Notes: generated from the sequence alone by a model not told the origin. Shown: positions 1 through 10,285, numbered from the stretch's first letter. The stretch: DNA of 64,000 nucleotides from Candidatus Endomicrobium procryptotermitis (GCA_031279415.1 JAITIP010000003.1:34290-98289), one strand, 5' to 3'. Translations and numbers: made by a program.

Positions 1-585
1 CACTTTTTCATCTTTTTTATTTGGATATTCAACTTTCAGCTTAAGCATGAATCTGTCGACCTGTGCTTCAGGCAGAGGATACGTTCCTTCTTGTTCTATC
101 GGGTTTTGTGTGGCCATTACAAGAAAAGGGGCAGGCAGCGCAAAAGTCGTATCGCCGATGGTAACTTGTTTTTCCTGCATGGCTTCAAGCAAAGCACTTT
201 GAACTTTCGCAGGAGCGCGGTTAATTTCGTCGGCAAGAATGATATTTGCAAAGACAGGTCCTTTTTTTATGTTGAAATCCCTGCTTTGCGGATTATAAAT
301 TAAAGTTCCCGTTATGTCCGCCGGAAGCAAATCCGGCGTGAACTGTATTCTTTTGTATGAAGCCTTAACCGCCAAGGCCATACTTTTTACGGCTAAAGTT
401 TTTGCCAGACCCGGAAGTCCTTCCAAAAGTATATGCCCATCGGAAAGAAGTCCTATAAGCATTCTTTCAAGAACATATTTCTGTCCTACAACGGTATTTG
501 AGATTTCGTCAAGAAGCTTTGAAGCAAAAATGCTTTTGCCTCGCACTTTTTCGTTTAAAGCATTTATGTCAGTTAAATCTGCCAT
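1..585 (-). CDS. MoxR-family AAA+ ATPase (partial, C-terminus outside window)
   Basis: 195 codons read from the ATG at 585 to the window edge, with GGAGG just upstream. The protein has a Walker A of the form EGLPGLAKT, the Walker B/E stretch ILADEINRAP, and the sensor-like MATQNPIEQEGTYPLPEAQVDRF region typical of MoxR ATPases. Family members act as chaperones that help assemble or insert metal cofactors into partner complexes, often with a vWA-domain protein; any such partner would lie beyond position 1. It follows proA by 22 bp in the same direction, so the two may be co-transcribed. The lid domain is missing because the window ends. Confidence 0.9.
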   Translation of the reverse strand, partial: MADLTDINALNEKVRGKSIFASKLLDEISNTVVGQKYVLERMLIGLLSDGHILLEGLPGLAKTLAVKSMALAVKASYKRIQFTPDLLPADITGTLIYNPQSRDFNIKKGPVFANIILADEINRAPAKVQSALLEAMQEKQVTIGDTTFALPAPFLVMATQNPIEQEGTYPLPEAQVDRFMLKLKVEYPNKKDEKV

Positions 586-607
586 TTATCCCTCCAAATA
601 AAAATAA

Positions 608-1873
608 TTAATTACGTACCGTCCCGTTTCCTCTTACAATGTATTTTGTAGTGGTGAGTTCCTTTATTCCCATTGTCCCGCGGGCGTGAAGTTTCATCGT
701 GGAAATTCCTATTTCGCATCCCAGCCCAAAAATGCTGCCATCATGAAGCCTTGTAGATGCATTATGAAAAACCGCAGACGAATCCGTTTCCGCCAGAAAT
801 TTGTCCGCCGTTTCTTTATTGTTGGTTACTATAGCATCAGAATGCATGGATCCATATTTATTAATGTGCCCAATCGCTTCTTCTACGGAACCCACTACTT
901 TAATCGAAAGTTCAAGGTCGTGATACTCTTTACTCCAGCTTTCTTGCGAGGCTTCGTTTACAGACGGCACTATGGATTTTGTTACAGTACAGCCGTTTAT
1001 TTTTACTCCTGCGTCAAAATAATTTTGGCATATCAGAGGCAAAAATTTTTTGGCAATATCTTTATGCACTAAAAGTGTCTCCATAGCATTACAGACTCCA
1101 GGTCTCTGGCATTTAGCGTTAAAAGCTATTTTTAAAGCAATATCCATGTCCGCGTCCTCATCCACATAGGTGTGGCATAATCCTTTTCCGTGAGAAAGCA
1201 CAGGTATGGACGAATTGTGATTGATGAAGTTCACCAGAGCTTCGCTTCCTCTTGGTATGAGCAGATCGATAAAATTATTGAGTTTTATCATTTCAAGCAC
1301 CGCGGTCCTGTCTGTCGTATCGATGAACTGTACGGAGCCGGCGGGCATACCCGCTTTTATACCGGCTTCGCTTATTATTTTAGCAAGTATCCTGTTAGAG
1401 TTTATTGCCTCGGAACCGCCTTTAAGAACGACCGCGTTACCGGCTTTAAGACAAAGAGTGGCTGCATCCACGGTCACATTGGGTCTCGATTCATATATCA
1501 TCGAGATAACGCCTAAAGGTACTCTTATTTTTTTCACGTCAATTTCTATTGAAGGAGTGCATTTTTCGACCGTTGTACCTACAGGATCCTCAAGAAGTAT
1601 CACATCTTTGATGCCTTTTATCATATCGTCTATTCTTTTTTCATTTAATGTCAGCCTGTCTATCAAGGCGGAAGACAGACCTGACTCTTTTGCCGCTTCG
1701 ACATCTATCTCATTATGGAACAGTATCTCTTTTGCGTTCTGTGCAAGAGCGTCCGCCATCGCGGCAAGCATATTGTTCTTATGCTGAGTCGTCATTATGG
1801 CCAAAGCCCTTGAGGCGCCTTTTGCCGCCGAGGCCTTCATCATCACTCTTTGTTTTATTTCATTATTATCCAT
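608..1873 (-). CDS. proA: Glutamate-5-semialdehyde dehydrogenase (gamma-glutamyl phosphate reductase)
   Basis: 421 aa, the usual ProA length. ProA reduces gamma-glutamyl phosphate with NADPH to glutamate-5-semialdehyde, the second step of proline synthesis, in the cytosol. The aldehyde-dehydrogenase fold is recognisable: the catalytic-cysteine region reads NAKCQRPGVCNAMETLLVH (residues about 254-272), with ESRPNVTVDA near residue 130 and a GLGCEIGISTMKLHARGTMGI C-terminus. The start is preceded by GGAG. proB (glutamate 5-kinase) is not adjacent in this window. The gene upstream (1899-2354) is unrelated but runs the same way with a 25-bp gap. Confidence 0.95.
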   Translation of the reverse strand: MDNNEIKQRVMMKASAAKGASRALAIMTTQHKNNMLAAMADALAQNAKEILFHNEIDVEAAKESGLSSALIDRLTLNEKRIDDMIKGIKDVILLEDPVGTTVEKCTPSIEIDVKKIRVPLGVISMIYESRPNVTVDAATLCLKAGNAVVLKGGSEAINSNRILAKIISEAGIKAGMPAGSVQFIDTTDRTAVLEMIKLNNFIDLLIPRGSEALVNFINHNSSIPVLSHGKGLCHTYVDEDADMDIALKIAFNAKCQRPGVCNAMETLLVHKDIAKKFLPLICQNYFDAGVKINGCTVTKSIVPSVNEASQESWSKEYHDLELSIKVVGSVEEAIGHINKYGSMHSDAIVTNNKETADKFLAETDSSAVFHNASTRLHDGSIFGLGCEIGISTMKLHARGTMGIKELTTTKYIVRGNGTVRN

Positions 1874-1898
1874 TTTCTACTCCGTATCCGCTTTCTTT

Positions 1899-2354
1899 TT
1901 AAAATGCGCCCGAACTTACCTTAAAGTCCCCGTTATAATATTTATATTCAGCCGGAGTGAACTTTAAAAGAGAATAATCCGGGTCGTCTATGCCGCCCTT
2001 ATAGTACATTGTCCAGTTATCCTGCCAGAAATCGTTCTTAAGGGCTTTGTCTTTTATGATCTCAAGTTTTCCTTTAAGCAGCAGCCCTTCAAATGTTTTC
2101 GGATTCACGTAATATACGGACGCTTTATCGCTGTAAAGGATCTGATTGAGTTTCTGCGAAGCAGTATTTGAGGAAAAATAACATATAAAGTCGTCTGCGA
2201 AATACACTTGCAGATTCGGGAACATCTCTTTATTACGTAAATTGAGCATCGCGCGCGTTTCCGGGAAATCATCTTCATTTATAGTTGACAGTAATACAAA
2301 CTCAGCCTGTTCGCTCAAAATCCTGAGCTTGTTAAACAGAATCGACTTATCCAT
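1899..2354 (-). CDS. Pyridoxamine 5'-phosphate oxidase-family split-barrel protein
   Basis: 151 aa, small FMN/F420-binding split-barrel protein of the general-stress type. The N-terminal ALSTINEDDFPETRAMLN-like strand pair (residues about 20-39) and the tryptophan-containing C-terminal part (WQDNWTMYYKGGIDDPDYSLLKFTP) match this family, which binds flavin and usually acts on small redox substrates; the substrate cannot be told. The ATG at 2354 is preceded by GGGAG. It lies between aconitase and proA on the same strand with short gaps, but has no obvious functional link to them. Confidence 0.75.
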   Translation of the reverse strand: MDKSILFNKLRILSEQAEFVLLSTINEDDFPETRAMLNLRNKEMFPNLQVYFADDFICYFSSNTASQKLNQILYSDKASVYYVNPKTFEGLLLKGKLEIIKDKALKNDFWQDNWTMYYKGGIDDPDYSLLKFTPAEYKYYNGDFKVSSGAF

Positions 2355-2404
2355 AATAACTCTCCCGTTCTTAATTTTTGATGCAGCTATCGCTCCCTAT
2401 TATC

Positions 2405-4324
2405 TTATTTTGAATTCAATTTTATCCAGTTAAGCAATCCGCCGGCAAAAAGTATGTCTTTCTGTCTTTTTGTCAGGTTATAATTCACTTTTATTTCTTT
2501 TCCGTTGACCGAAGCAAAAAGATCTCTGTCCTCTTCAAGAACGCTTTTTATGTTTTTGAAGGAGATATCATCATTGAGATTTACGGATTCATAGTCGGCT
2601 GCATCGGAGAACGTCAAAGGAATTATACCGAAATTTATCAGATTCGCAAGATGTATTCTCGCGAAAGACTTCACCAGAACTGCCTTTATTCCGAGATATC
2701 TCGGGGCCAGCGCCGCATGTTCTCTTGAAGATCCCTGTCCATAATTCTCGCCGCCTATAATTACTCCGTTCTTTATAGTTTTTGCCCTTGAGGCAAAATC
2801 TTTATCTACCGCTGCAAAAGTATATTCCGATATAGCGGGAAGATTTGACCTCAAAGGAAGTATCTTCGCGCCTGCGGGAAGTATATGGTCCGTCGATATA
2901 TTGTCGCCTACCTTCAGTGCCACTCTACCTTCAATGCTTGCTTCCATAGGAGTGAAATCCGGCAAGGATTTTATATTTGGCCCTTTTATAACTTCTACTT
3001 TTGAGCCGTCAGCATCAGGCATCTGGAATTGTTTATCGTTGACATAGAACTTTTCCGGCATTTTTATCTGCGGTTTTTTTCCGAAATATTCCATGGGATC
3101 GGTTATTTCACCGGTCAGGACCGCCGCCAAAGCGACCTCTGGAGAACAGAGATAAACTTGAGCGTCTTTTGTACCGCTTCTTCCTTCAAAATTTCTGTTA
3201 AAAGTTCTCAAAGAAACGGCGCCGCTTTTAGGTGATTGTCCCATTCCTATACAAGGTCCGCAGGCGCTTTCGATCACCCTCGCTCCGCTTTCAATAACGC
3301 TTGTAAGCGCGCCTGACTCTGAGAGCATGGCCATTACCTGCCTTGATCCCGGAGAGATCACAAGGCTTACATTCTTATCTATCATTTTACCTTTCAGTGT
3401 TTCAGATGTCAGAAGCATATCTGAAAGAGAAGAGTTCGTGCATGAGCCTATCCCGACCTGATCCACTTTTATTCCCTTTATATCTTTAACTTTCTTCACG
3501 TTGTCAGGCATATGAGGCGCAGCTATCAATGGTTCCAGCGTATTTAGGTCTATCACTATTTCCTGATCGTACTCTGTGCCTTCGTCAGCGGTTATTTCGG
3601 TCCAGCTTTCGCCTCTGCCCTGTCTTTCCAGAAAATCTTTCGTTATTTCATCGGAAGGAAAAACGCTTGTCGTAGCTCCGAGTTCGGTGCCCATATTCGT
3701 TATTGTCGCTCTTTCTGGAACTGACAATGTCTTTACACCTTCACCCGCGAATTCATATATTTTGCCCCTGCCGCCTTTAACAGTTTCTATTCTGAGAAGT
3801 TCAAGAATAATATCTTTTGCACTTACCCAATCCCTTAGTTTTCCTTTGAGATTTACTTTGATAATTTTAGGCATTGTTATGTAGAAAGGCTGCCCCGCCA
3901 TAGCGCATGCCACATCAAGTCCTCCCGCCCCAAAAGCAAGCATTCCTATGCCTCCTCCCGTTGGGGTATGCGAATCAGAACCGATAAGCGTCATTGACGG
4001 TACGCCAAATCTTTCCAGATGTACCTGATGACATATACCGTTTCCCGCAGGAGAAAAGACTATGCCATATTTTGCCGCTACAGTCTGCAAAAATTTGTGA
4101 TCGTCCGCATTTTCAAAGCCACACTGCAATGTGTTGTGGTCTGCATAACTTACAGAAAGTTTAGTTTTAACTTTGGCAATCCCCATTGCCTCAAATTGAA
4201 GATATGCCATAGTTCCCGTAGCGTCCTGAGTTAAAGTTTGATCGATTCGCAAACTTATCTCTTCGCCCACTTTCATTTCTCCGCTTAATAAATGATTTTT
4301 TAAAATTTTTTTTGCAACACTCAC
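2405..4324 (-). CDS. Aconitate hydratase, short single-chain (Aquifex-type)
   Basis: 639 aa with a GTG start at 4324, placed six bases after a GAGG ribosome-binding site. Aconitase interconverts citrate and isocitrate through a [4Fe-4S] cluster. The three cluster ligands are visible: Cys295 in GIGSCTNSS, and Cys355 and Cys358 in ACGPCIGMG. The swivel domain follows from about residue 470 (VGDNISTDHILPAGAKI, GGENYGQGSSREHAAL). The length and order match the shorter putative aconitases known from Aquifex rather than the 890-aa AcnA. Its likely use here is making 2-oxoglutarate and glutamate, since no other TCA-cycle gene lies in the window. A homoaconitase or isopropylmalate isomerase is less likely because both halves are fused. 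Confidence 0.88.
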   Translation of the reverse strand: MSVAKKILKNHLLSGEMKVGEEISLRIDQTLTQDATGTMAYLQFEAMGIAKVKTKLSVSYADHNTLQCGFENADDHKFLQTVAAKYGIVFSPAGNGICHQVHLERFGVPSMTLIGSDSHTPTGGGIGMLAFGAGGLDVACAMAGQPFYITMPKIIKVNLKGKLRDWVSAKDIILELLRIETVKGGRGKIYEFAGEGVKTLSVPERATITNMGTELGATTSVFPSDEITKDFLERQGRGESWTEITADEGTEYDQEIVIDLNTLEPLIAAPHMPDNVKKVKDIKGIKVDQVGIGSCTNSSLSDMLLTSETLKGKMIDKNVSLVISPGSRQVMAMLSESGALTSVIESGARVIESACGPCIGMGQSPKSGAVSLRTFNRNFEGRSGTKDAQVYLCSPEVALAAVLTGEITDPMEYFGKKPQIKMPEKFYVNDKQFQMPDADGSKVEVIKGPNIKSLPDFTPMEASIEGRVALKVGDNISTDHILPAGAKILPLRSNLPAISEYTFAAVDKDFASRAKTIKNGVIIGGENYGQGSSREHAALAPRYLGIKAVLVKSFARIHLANLINFGIIPLTFSDAADYESVNLNDDISFKNIKSVLEEDRDLFASVNGKEIKVNYNLTKRQKDILFAGGLLNWIKLNSK

Positions 4325-4587
4325 TTTTTTCCTCTTCTATATATAAAAATTTTTATAGTCAAATTTTGATATTATTTTATAAAAGTTACAAGATATGTTT
4401 TGAAAATTTAAGACAAATTTTAACCTCAGAACATAATCACCACATCTCCCTTAATATCTTATCGATCAAGCATTTTGCCAGAATTTTTTTCGCTACTTTA
4501 TCCGTATAGTGCATATGCAAGGCTCTTATGTCCTTTATTTTATCTGAATAGTTTTTATAATTTTTCATATATCCACACTGCAGTTTA

Positions 4588-5142
4588 TTATTTTTTTATT
4601 TCATCGTCAGTTATTGATTCGACTTTTTCTTTTTTAACCGTTTTATATGCAGAATCATTTTCCATCATGACCTTTACAAATATTTTTGACAGTTTAGGAA
4701 CATCCATAATAATCAAAAAGTCATCTTTTGCCGATAAAGCTGCATAATAATTCCCATAAGCCAAATACGCTTCTCCGAGTTTTTTCTCCTCGCCTTCAAA
4801 TTTTGGCCAATCCTGCGAATTATGCATCTCATAATATTTTTTGCTTGCTTGCCTATTATTTTCAAACTCCGTATTTTTTATTTCAGACGGAATAATGTCT
4901 TTATAATTTTCGGTTTCCTGCCGGGCTATATCTATATTAGCATCCAAAAATGCCGTATATTCTCTTATCTCTTCATCGGCAGCTGACGCCTTTTTTAAAG
5001 TCTCAATATTTTCTGGATTTGAAACCAATTTGTATATACATGAACCTATGCTCAATATAGCAAGAAAAATAATCGCCGCCGTAACAGCCAAAATTATTTT
5101 GAATGCTTTATTATTTGGCTTGTTTTTAGTTCTATTTTCCAT
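4588..5142 (-). CDS. Membrane-anchored hypothetical protein
   Basis: 184 aa, not recognised. A hydrophobic segment at residues 14-33 (ends GSCIYKLV) follows a lysine-rich N-terminus, so this is a single-pass inner-membrane protein with an exported domain, or a lipoprotein if the cysteine after LSIGS is modified. The rest is charged and helix-rich, with several tyrosines. The ribosome-binding site GGGGGAG precedes the ATG. The gene stands alone between aconitase and clpB; no function can be suggested. Confidence 0.7.
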   Translation of the reverse strand: MENRTKNKPNNKAFKIILAVTAAIIFLAILSIGSCIYKLVSNPENIETLKKASAADEEIREYTAFLDANIDIARQETENYKDIIPSEIKNTEFENNRQASKKYYEMHNSQDWPKFEGEEKKLGEAYLAYGNYYAALSAKDDFLIIMDVPKLSKIFVKVMMENDSAYKTVKKEKVESITDDEIKK

Positions 5143-5287
5143 TTTTTACTCCCCCTTTTTTTTTAATAATATAATTTATTTTATAATATTTTTTAAAAAA
5201 GCGATAAATTTTATGCTAAATTGCAAATCGACTGATCGATAAAATTACAAATTTTTTATGCTTCTTGTATATATTGGATGCATATTG

Positions 5288-7894
5288 TTATGTAATTTTG
5301 TTAAATTCCAGTTCTTCTCCGGTTTTTGATTTCGGAGCCTCTATTTTTATGGTATCGCCTTCTTTAAATTCTCCATCTATAAGTTTTGAAGACAAAGGAT
5401 TTAACAAATATGTTTGTATGGCTCTTTTTAAAGGTCTTGCGCCAAAAGCTGGTTCGTATCCTTTGTGAGAAATAAAATCTTTGGCTTTATCAGTGAGCTC
5501 AACGTAAATATTTCTTCCTGCAAGACGTTTTTCAAAAGCGCTTATCTGTATGTCAATAATTTTGCTTAATTCTTTTTCGCTGAGTTTTCTGAAAATTATA
5601 ATATCATCAATTCTGTTTAAAAATTCCGGACGGAAATAATTGTGCAATTCATTATGGACCTTTTCTTTCATCTTTTCATAATTATCGTTTTCCTGAATAT
5701 GTTGTGAACCTGTATTTGAAGTCATTATTACAACGGTATTTTTAAAATCTACAGTTCTACTCTGTCCATCAGTAAGCCTGCCGTCATCAAGAAGCTGAAG
5801 CATGACATTAAAAACTTCAGGATTAGCTTTTTCAATTTCATCAAACAAAACAACTGAATACGGCCTTCTCTTTACAGCTTCCGTAAGTTGTCCGCCTTCT
5901 TCAAAACCCACATATCCAGGAGGTGCTCCTATAAGACGTGAAACGCTGTGCTTTTCCATATATTCAGACATGTCTATTCTTACGATATTTCTTTCATCGT
6001 TAAAAAGAAAAGCCGCCAAAGCTTTTGCAAGTTCCGTTTTTCCGACTCCCGTCGGACCTAGAAATAAAAATGAACCTATAGGTCTGTTGGGATCGGATAG
6101 ACCGGCGCGGGAGCGCCTTACCGCGTTTGAAATTGCCGATATCGCTTCATCCTGACCGACAATGCGTTCATGCAGTTTGTCTTCCATTTTTATAAGCTTC
6201 TGCATTTCACTTTCCATCATACGTGTTACGGGAATGCCCGTCCATTTACTCACAACTTCGGCTATATCTTCTTCATCGACTTCTTCTTTAAGCATTTTTT
6301 TGTTTATTTGCAGAAGTTCTAGTTTTTTGTTTTCTTCTTCAATCTTTTTCTGCATCTGAGGAATTTTTCCGTAACGTATTTCCGCGACGGTATTCAAATC
6401 CCCAGCTCTTTCCGCTTTCTGTTCTTCAACTTTCATCTCTTCTAGTTTTTCTTTAATGCTTCTTATCTGTGAAATGGAGTTTTTTTCTTTCTCCCACTGC
6501 ACTTTCATTTCAGCCGATTCATGCTTAAGTCTGTCGATTTCTTTTTCCATATTGACCAGACGTTCTTTTGAAGCCGTATCTGTTTCTTTTTTTATTGCCT
6601 GCTTTTCAATTTCAAGCTGCATAAGTCTGCGTTCTACAACATCCAATTCTACAGGCATCGAATCTATTTCAATTCTGAGCCTGCTTGCCGTTTCATCAAT
6701 TAAATCTATGGCTTTGTCAGGAAGGTATCTGTCGGTTATGTAACGTGCCGAAAGAGTTGCCGCCGCAACCAAAGCAGAATCTTTTATTTCTACGCCGTGA
6801 TGTATTTCATATTTTTCCTGCAATCCCCTGAGTATTGCGATGGTATCTTCAATAGAAGGCTCTCCGACAAAAACCGGCTGGAAACGGCGTTCTAAAGCGG
6901 CGTCTTTTTCGATATATTTTCTATACTCATCAAGAGTAGTTGCACCGACCATTTTAAGTTCACCTCTCGCAAGCATGGGTTTCAACATATTAGCAGCGTC
7001 AACGGCGCCTTCGGAAGAACCTGCCCCGACAATTGTGTGTAGTTCATCTATAAAAAGTATTATTTTTCCACCGGCAGACTGAATTTCTTTTAACACGGCT
7101 TTAAGCCTGTCTTCAAATTCTCCTCTGTATTTTGCGCCGGCTATAAGCGCTCCCAAATCAAGAGCTATGACTTTTTTATCTTTTAAAGTTTCTGGAATGT
7201 CTCCGGAAACGATTCTCTGCGACAAACCTTCTACAATCGCCGTCTTCCCGACACCCGGTTCTCCTATTATTACCGGATTATTTTTTGTTCTACGCGATAA
7301 AACCTGAACGCAGCGGCGTATTTCTTCATCGCGTCCTATCACAGGATCGAGTTTTGCACGTCTTGCAAGATCTGTCAAATCTCTTCCGTACTTTTCCAAA
7401 GCCTGATATTTGTCTTCAGGATTTTGGTCGGTAACACGCTGGTCTCCTCTGATGCTGATGAGAATTTTTAAAATCGAATCTTTTGTCAACCCGTATTTTT
7501 TGAGAATTTTTGAAGCGTCTACGGAAGCTTCATCGGAAATTGCAATCAAAATATGTTCGGTTGAAATATAATCATCTTTTAAATTTTTTGCTGTTTTTTC
7601 GCAGTCGGCAAGAATTTTATTTAAACTTTGCGATAAGTGTAAGTTTCCACCTGAAACTTTCGGTCTTTTTTCTATTTCTTTAATCAAATCTTTTAAAATA
7701 TTTGCAAGCACAAGTTCTTCCTGCCCTGCAGCCGCAGATTTTTTTATTATGGCTTTGACCGTTCCCTCATCTTGCTTTACCAGTGCATAAAGAAGATGCT
7801 CTTCAGTAATTTCCTGATTGCCATATTCCAAAGCTATATTTTGTGCCTCAGCCAAAGCTTCCTGAGATTTTATTGTCCATTTATTTAAATTCAT
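5288..7894 (-). CDS. clpB: ATP-dependent disaggregase ClpB
   Basis: 868 aa, full family length. ClpB threads aggregated proteins through its hexameric pore together with DnaK. Domains in order: Clp N-repeats (1-150), AAA-1 with Walker A GEPGVGKT (211-218), a long coiled-coil middle domain (about 400-525) with heptads such as [20 protein letters not shown]-2 with Walker A GPTGVGKT near residue 610, and the [13 protein letters not shown] pore-loop region. The ATG at 7894 follows GGAGG. Expression should be heat-inducible through HrcA, because the promoter carries a perfect CIRCE operator (7961-7994). Confidence 0.97.
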   Translation of the reverse strand: MNLNKWTIKSQEALAEAQNIALEYGNQEITEEHLLYALVKQDEGTVKAIIKKSAAAGQEELVLANILKDLIKEIEKRPKVSGGNLHLSQSLNKILADCEKTAKNLKDDYISTEHILIAISDEASVDASKILKKYGLTKDSILKILISIRGDQRVTDQNPEDKYQALEKYGRDLTDLARRAKLDPVIGRDEEIRRCVQVLSRRTKNNPVIIGEPGVGKTAIVEGLSQRIVSGDIPETLKDKKVIALDLGALIAGAKYRGEFEDRLKAVLKEIQSAGGKIILFIDELHTIVGAGSSEGAVDAANMLKPMLARGELKMVGATTLDEYRKYIEKDAALERRFQPVFVGEPSIEDTIAILRGLQEKYEIHHGVEIKDSALVAAATLSARYITDRYLPDKAIDLIDETASRLRIEIDSMPVELDVVERRLMQLEIEKQAIKKETDTASKERLVNMEKEIDRLKHESAEMKVQWEKEKNSISQIRSIKEKLEEMKVEEQKAERAGDLNTVAEIRYGKIPQMQKKIEEENKKLELLQINKKMLKEEVDEEDIAEVVSKWTGIPVTRMMESEMQKLIKMEDKLHERIVGQDEAISAISNAVRRSRAGLSDPNRPIGSFLFLGPTGVGKTELAKALAAFLFNDERNIVRIDMSEYMEKHSVSRLIGAPPGYVGFEEGGQLTEAVKRRPYSVVLFDEIEKANPEVFNVMLQLLDDGRLTDGQSRTVDFKNTVVIMTSNTGSQHIQENDNYEKMKEKVHNELHNYFRPEFLNRIDDIIIFRKLSEKELSKIIDIQISAFEKRLAGRNIYVELTDKAKDFISHKGYEPAFGARPLKRAIQTYLLNPLSSKLIDGEFKEGDTIKIEAPKSKTGEELEFNKIT

Positions 7895-7960
7895 AATATG
7901 CCTCCGTTAAAACAAATATTCAAACGCCTTATCATTTAAGAAACTTTAAATGCTCATGCT

Positions 7961-7994
7961 AAAATAGCACTCGATTAATTTGAGTGCTATTTTA
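7961..7994 (-). promoter_or_regulatory. CIRCE operator (HrcA binding site) upstream of clpB
   Basis: The inverted repeat TAGCACTC-N9-GAGTGCTA (7965-7989) matches the CIRCE consensus core TTAGCACTC-N9-GAGTGCTAA, and the flanking A/T bases extend the symmetry to 7961-7994. It overlaps the -10 box of the clpB promoter, the classical place for repression by HrcA. A further half-site (TTAGCACTA) lies at 7992-8000 inside the spacer. Confidence 0.93.
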
Positions 7995-8017
7995 GCACTA
8001 AATAAGTTTTTTGTCAA
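7989..8017 (-). promoter_or_regulatory. Sigma-70 type promoter of clpB
   Basis: On the minus strand TTGACA (8017-8012), a 17-base spacer and TAAAAT (7994-7989). The -10 box is built into the CIRCE palindrome, so HrcA binding would block RNA polymerase directly. The leader to the ATG at 7894 is roughly 90 nt. Confidence 0.85.
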
Positions 8018-8146
8018 TAAAAATGGAATTTCATCATCTTATGGTTTTATTATAGCTGCTTGTTCTATTTTACTAAAAATATCCGACATAATGCCAATTT
8101 GCTATAATCTTTTTACAATAATTTATTTTTTAAACGGAGGAAAATT

Positions 8147-8692
8147 ATGATGAAAAACCTGCCTTTGGAAAAAGCGTTTCTTTATGTAGAACGGGGTCCT
8201 ATAGTTTTGGTAACTACTTTTGACGGCAAAAAAAATAATGTTATGACTATTTCATGGACAATGGTTATGGATTTCAACGCACAGTTTGCTTTGCTTACGG
8301 GAGCGTGGAACCATTCTTTTGCGGCAATGATGAAAACTAAAGAATGTGTTATCGCAATACCTGCCGCAGATATTGCAAAAAAAGCCATTCAAATAGGAAC
8401 TTGTTCTGGATCCGAAATCGATAAATTTAAAAAATTTAAACTTACTCTGCTGAAGTCAAAAGATATAAAAGCGCCGCTGATTAAAGAATGTTACATAAAC
8501 ATAGAATGTAAAATTACGGATTATGTAAAAAAGTATGGAATATTTATTCTTCAGGGACTAAGCGCTTACATAGATTCTAACAAAAAAGATAGGAGGCTTA
8601 TACATGCAATAGGAGACGGCACTTTTGTTCTTGACGGAACAAAACTAAATTACAGGAAAATAATGAAAGAAAAACTTCCCACAGGAGTATGA
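8147..8692 (+). CDS. Flavin reductase-like (FMN-binding split barrel) protein
   Basis: 181 aa. The flavin-reductase-like fold is recognised from VERGPIVLVTTFDGKKNNVMTISW near residue 12 and the INIECKITDYVKKYGIFILQGL strand region near residue 115. Relatives in the DIM6/NTAB group bind FMN and act in NAD(P)H-flavin reduction or store flavin. The ATG at 8147 follows GGAGG with a six-base gap. It is divergent from clpB and the first gene of a two-gene unit with the DUF1232 gene four bases downstream. Confidence 0.82.
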   Translation: MMKNLPLEKAFLYVERGPIVLVTTFDGKKNNVMTISWTMVMDFNAQFALLTGAWNHSFAAMMKTKECVIAIPAADIAKKAIQIGTCSGSEIDKFKKFKLTLLKSKDIKAPLIKECYINIECKITDYVKKYGIFILQGLSAYIDSNKKDRRLIHAIGDGTFVLDGTKLNYRKIMKEKLPTGV

Positions 8693-8696
8693 CAAA

Positions 8697-8918
8697 ATGG
8701 ACAATCAAAAAAAAGATATTGCAAAGGCCGTACCCGTAAAAATTAAAAGAACAAAACTTGCATGGATAATTTTAATTTTTGCGGCAATTTACACGATAAG
8801 CCCGATAGATATTATCCCAGACGCTCCAGTCATCGGATGGGTAGACGATGCTTTTGTAGATATCATTGCGATTTTAAATTTAATAATCAAATACAGAAAA
8901 AACTATCAGCAAAAATAA
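8697..8918 (+). CDS. DUF1232 (YkvA-like) small membrane protein
   Basis: 73 aa. The core reads SPIDIIPDAPVIGWVDDAF, the signature of DUF1232/YkvA proteins, followed by a hydrophobic helix; the first hydrophobic helix is at residues 21-36. The function of the family is unknown, though members are often membrane-associated. Its AGGAG sits inside the last codons of the upstream gene, so translation is probably coupled. Confidence 0.85.
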   Translation: MDNQKKDIAKAVPVKIKRTKLAWIILIFAAIYTISPIDIIPDAPVIGWVDDAFVDIIAILNLIIKYRKNYQQK

Positions 8919-9100
8919 AAATGAAAGCCTTGTCTTTGTATAATTGTATAAGTTAAGTATTATTTAAATGTTTTGAAAGATGTGAACAGTTTCAGTTTTT
9001 ATAATTTTTTGGATTTTCTTATCTATGTTTATTGGTAAGTAGAATTTTTTAAGTTTTTATATCTTTATAAATTATATTGTAGATTTGCAGACAATAAATC

Positions 9101-9778
9101 TTATTTCTCGCGTTTTTCGTTGAGTTCTATGCACTCTCTGATTTTTTCCAATGCAGCGTTTAGCTTTCTTTCAGATTTAAGCTGTTCCTCTAAAACAAAT
9201 TTCATCGCTTCGGCTATAGGGTCTGGGAGTTTATTGTGTTCAAGTTTTGTTATCTCTTCCGCGCTGTACCCCATGCTTATTCTTGCAGGAACGCCTACTG
9301 CCGTAGCATTTGCTGGAACGTCATGCGTTACTACAGAGGCGGCGCCCACGCGCGCATTGTCGCCAACGGTAATCGCTCCAAGTATAATCGCATTGGAGCC
9401 AAGCACTACGTTATTTCCTATTGTCGGATGCCTTTTTTTCCTTTCGAGAGAAGTTCCACCAAGCAAAACACCTTTATATATGAGAACATCATCACCAACT
9501 TCAGCTGTTTCACCTATTACCACGCCCATACCGTGATCAATAAAAATCCGCCTTCCGAGCTTTGCTCCAGGATGAATTTCTATTCCAGTAAGAAATCTCG
9601 CTATATGAGAACTGCATCTTGCAAGAAAATATAATCTGTGTTTCCAAAGCCAATGTGAAAACCTGTGAATAATGACAGCATGCAGTCCGGGATAACAAAA
9701 AAGAACTTCAAGCCACGAACGCGCGGCAGGATCTTCATCAAAAATATTTTTTATATCTTCTCTAAGTAGTTTAAACAT
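9101..9778 (-). CDS. cysE: Serine O-acetyltransferase
   Basis: 225 aa from the preferred ATG at 9778; AAGGA lies ten bases before it, whereas the earlier in-frame ATG at 9790 touches that AAGGA and is too close. CysE makes O-acetylserine from serine and acetyl-CoA for cysteine synthesis. The N-terminal alpha-helical domain ([20 protein letters not shown]) and the left-handed beta-helix with hexapeptide repeats ([42 protein letters not shown]) are clear. No cysK is nearby. Confidence 0.93.
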   Translation of the reverse strand: MFKLLREDIKNIFDEDPAARSWLEVLFCYPGLHAVIIHRFSHWLWKHRLYFLARCSSHIARFLTGIEIHPGAKLGRRIFIDHGMGVVIGETAEVGDDVLIYKGVLLGGTSLERKKRHPTIGNNVVLGSNAIILGAITVGDNARVGAASVVTHDVPANATAVGVPARISMGYSAEEITKLEHNKLPDPIAEAMKFVLEEQLKSERKLNAALEKIRECIELNEKREK

Positions 9779-9861
9779 ATAGCTAAACATTCCTTATAAA
9801 AATTAATAAGATATTATACTAAAAAAGATTTTCCACGTCATATTAAAATTTTACAAAACAA

Positions 9862-9891
9862 AAAAAGCCCCGAAAAGACAGCGGGGCTTTT
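9862..9891 (-). terminator. Intrinsic terminator after the lysine-rich protein gene
   Basis: Arms AAAAAGCCCCG (9862-9872) and CGGGGCTTTT (9882-9891) with a nine-base loop. Read on the minus strand the hairpin is followed by TTTTTT, so it ends the 10546-9911 transcript. The plus-strand side has only four T. Confidence 0.85.
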
Positions 9892-9910
9892 CAAGTTATA
9901 AAAGATAAAT

Positions 9911-10252
9911 TTATTTCTTTTTAGCTTTTTTCACGGGCTTTTTTACGATTTTTTTCGCTACTTTTTTCACAGCTTTTTTAGCAATTTTTTTTACAGCTTT
10001 TTTTACCACTTTCTTTTTCGCTTTTTTCTTCCCGCCTCTGCTCATGACGGATCTTGAAATATTGCCCTGTTTATCAATAAAATACAAGAAACCCGATTCT
10101 TTCTTAAGTCCGACTTTTTCTACTTTTGAAGGTTTTCCACCTTTTTTTCCACCTCTTGCCATCAATGCTCTGGAAATATCACCCTGTTTATCGATGAAGT
10201 ATAGGTACCCTGACTCTCTTTTTACGCCTACTTTCTGTACTAATTGTGCCAT
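9911..10252 (-). CDS. Small basic protein: tandem 30-residue repeat plus lysine-rich histone-H1-like tail
   Basis: 113 aa, family not recognised. Two near-identical units, residues 7-38 and 43-74, each read KVG-x-K-x-ESG-x-LYFIDKQG-x-ISR followed by two variable residues, M-x-RGGKK. Residues 74-113 are an almost pure K/A/V tail with KKxxKK periodicity, like histone H1 or bacterial Hc1 tails, which bind DNA or RNA through charge. A strong AGGAGGTG precedes the ATG. The excisionase-like HTH gene lies 33 bp upstream on the same transcript and the terminator at 9862-9891 follows. A nucleoid or RNA-binding role is inference; the repeat could instead bind protein. Confidence 0.75.
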   Translation of the reverse strand: MAQLVQKVGVKRESGYLYFIDKQGDISRALMARGGKKGGKPSKVEKVGLKKESGFLYFIDKQGNISRSVMSRGGKKKAKKKVVKKAVKKIAKKAVKKVAKKIVKKPVKKAKKK

Positions 10253-10285
10253 TTTTACACACCTCCTGTTTTTGTATAGTACGGC

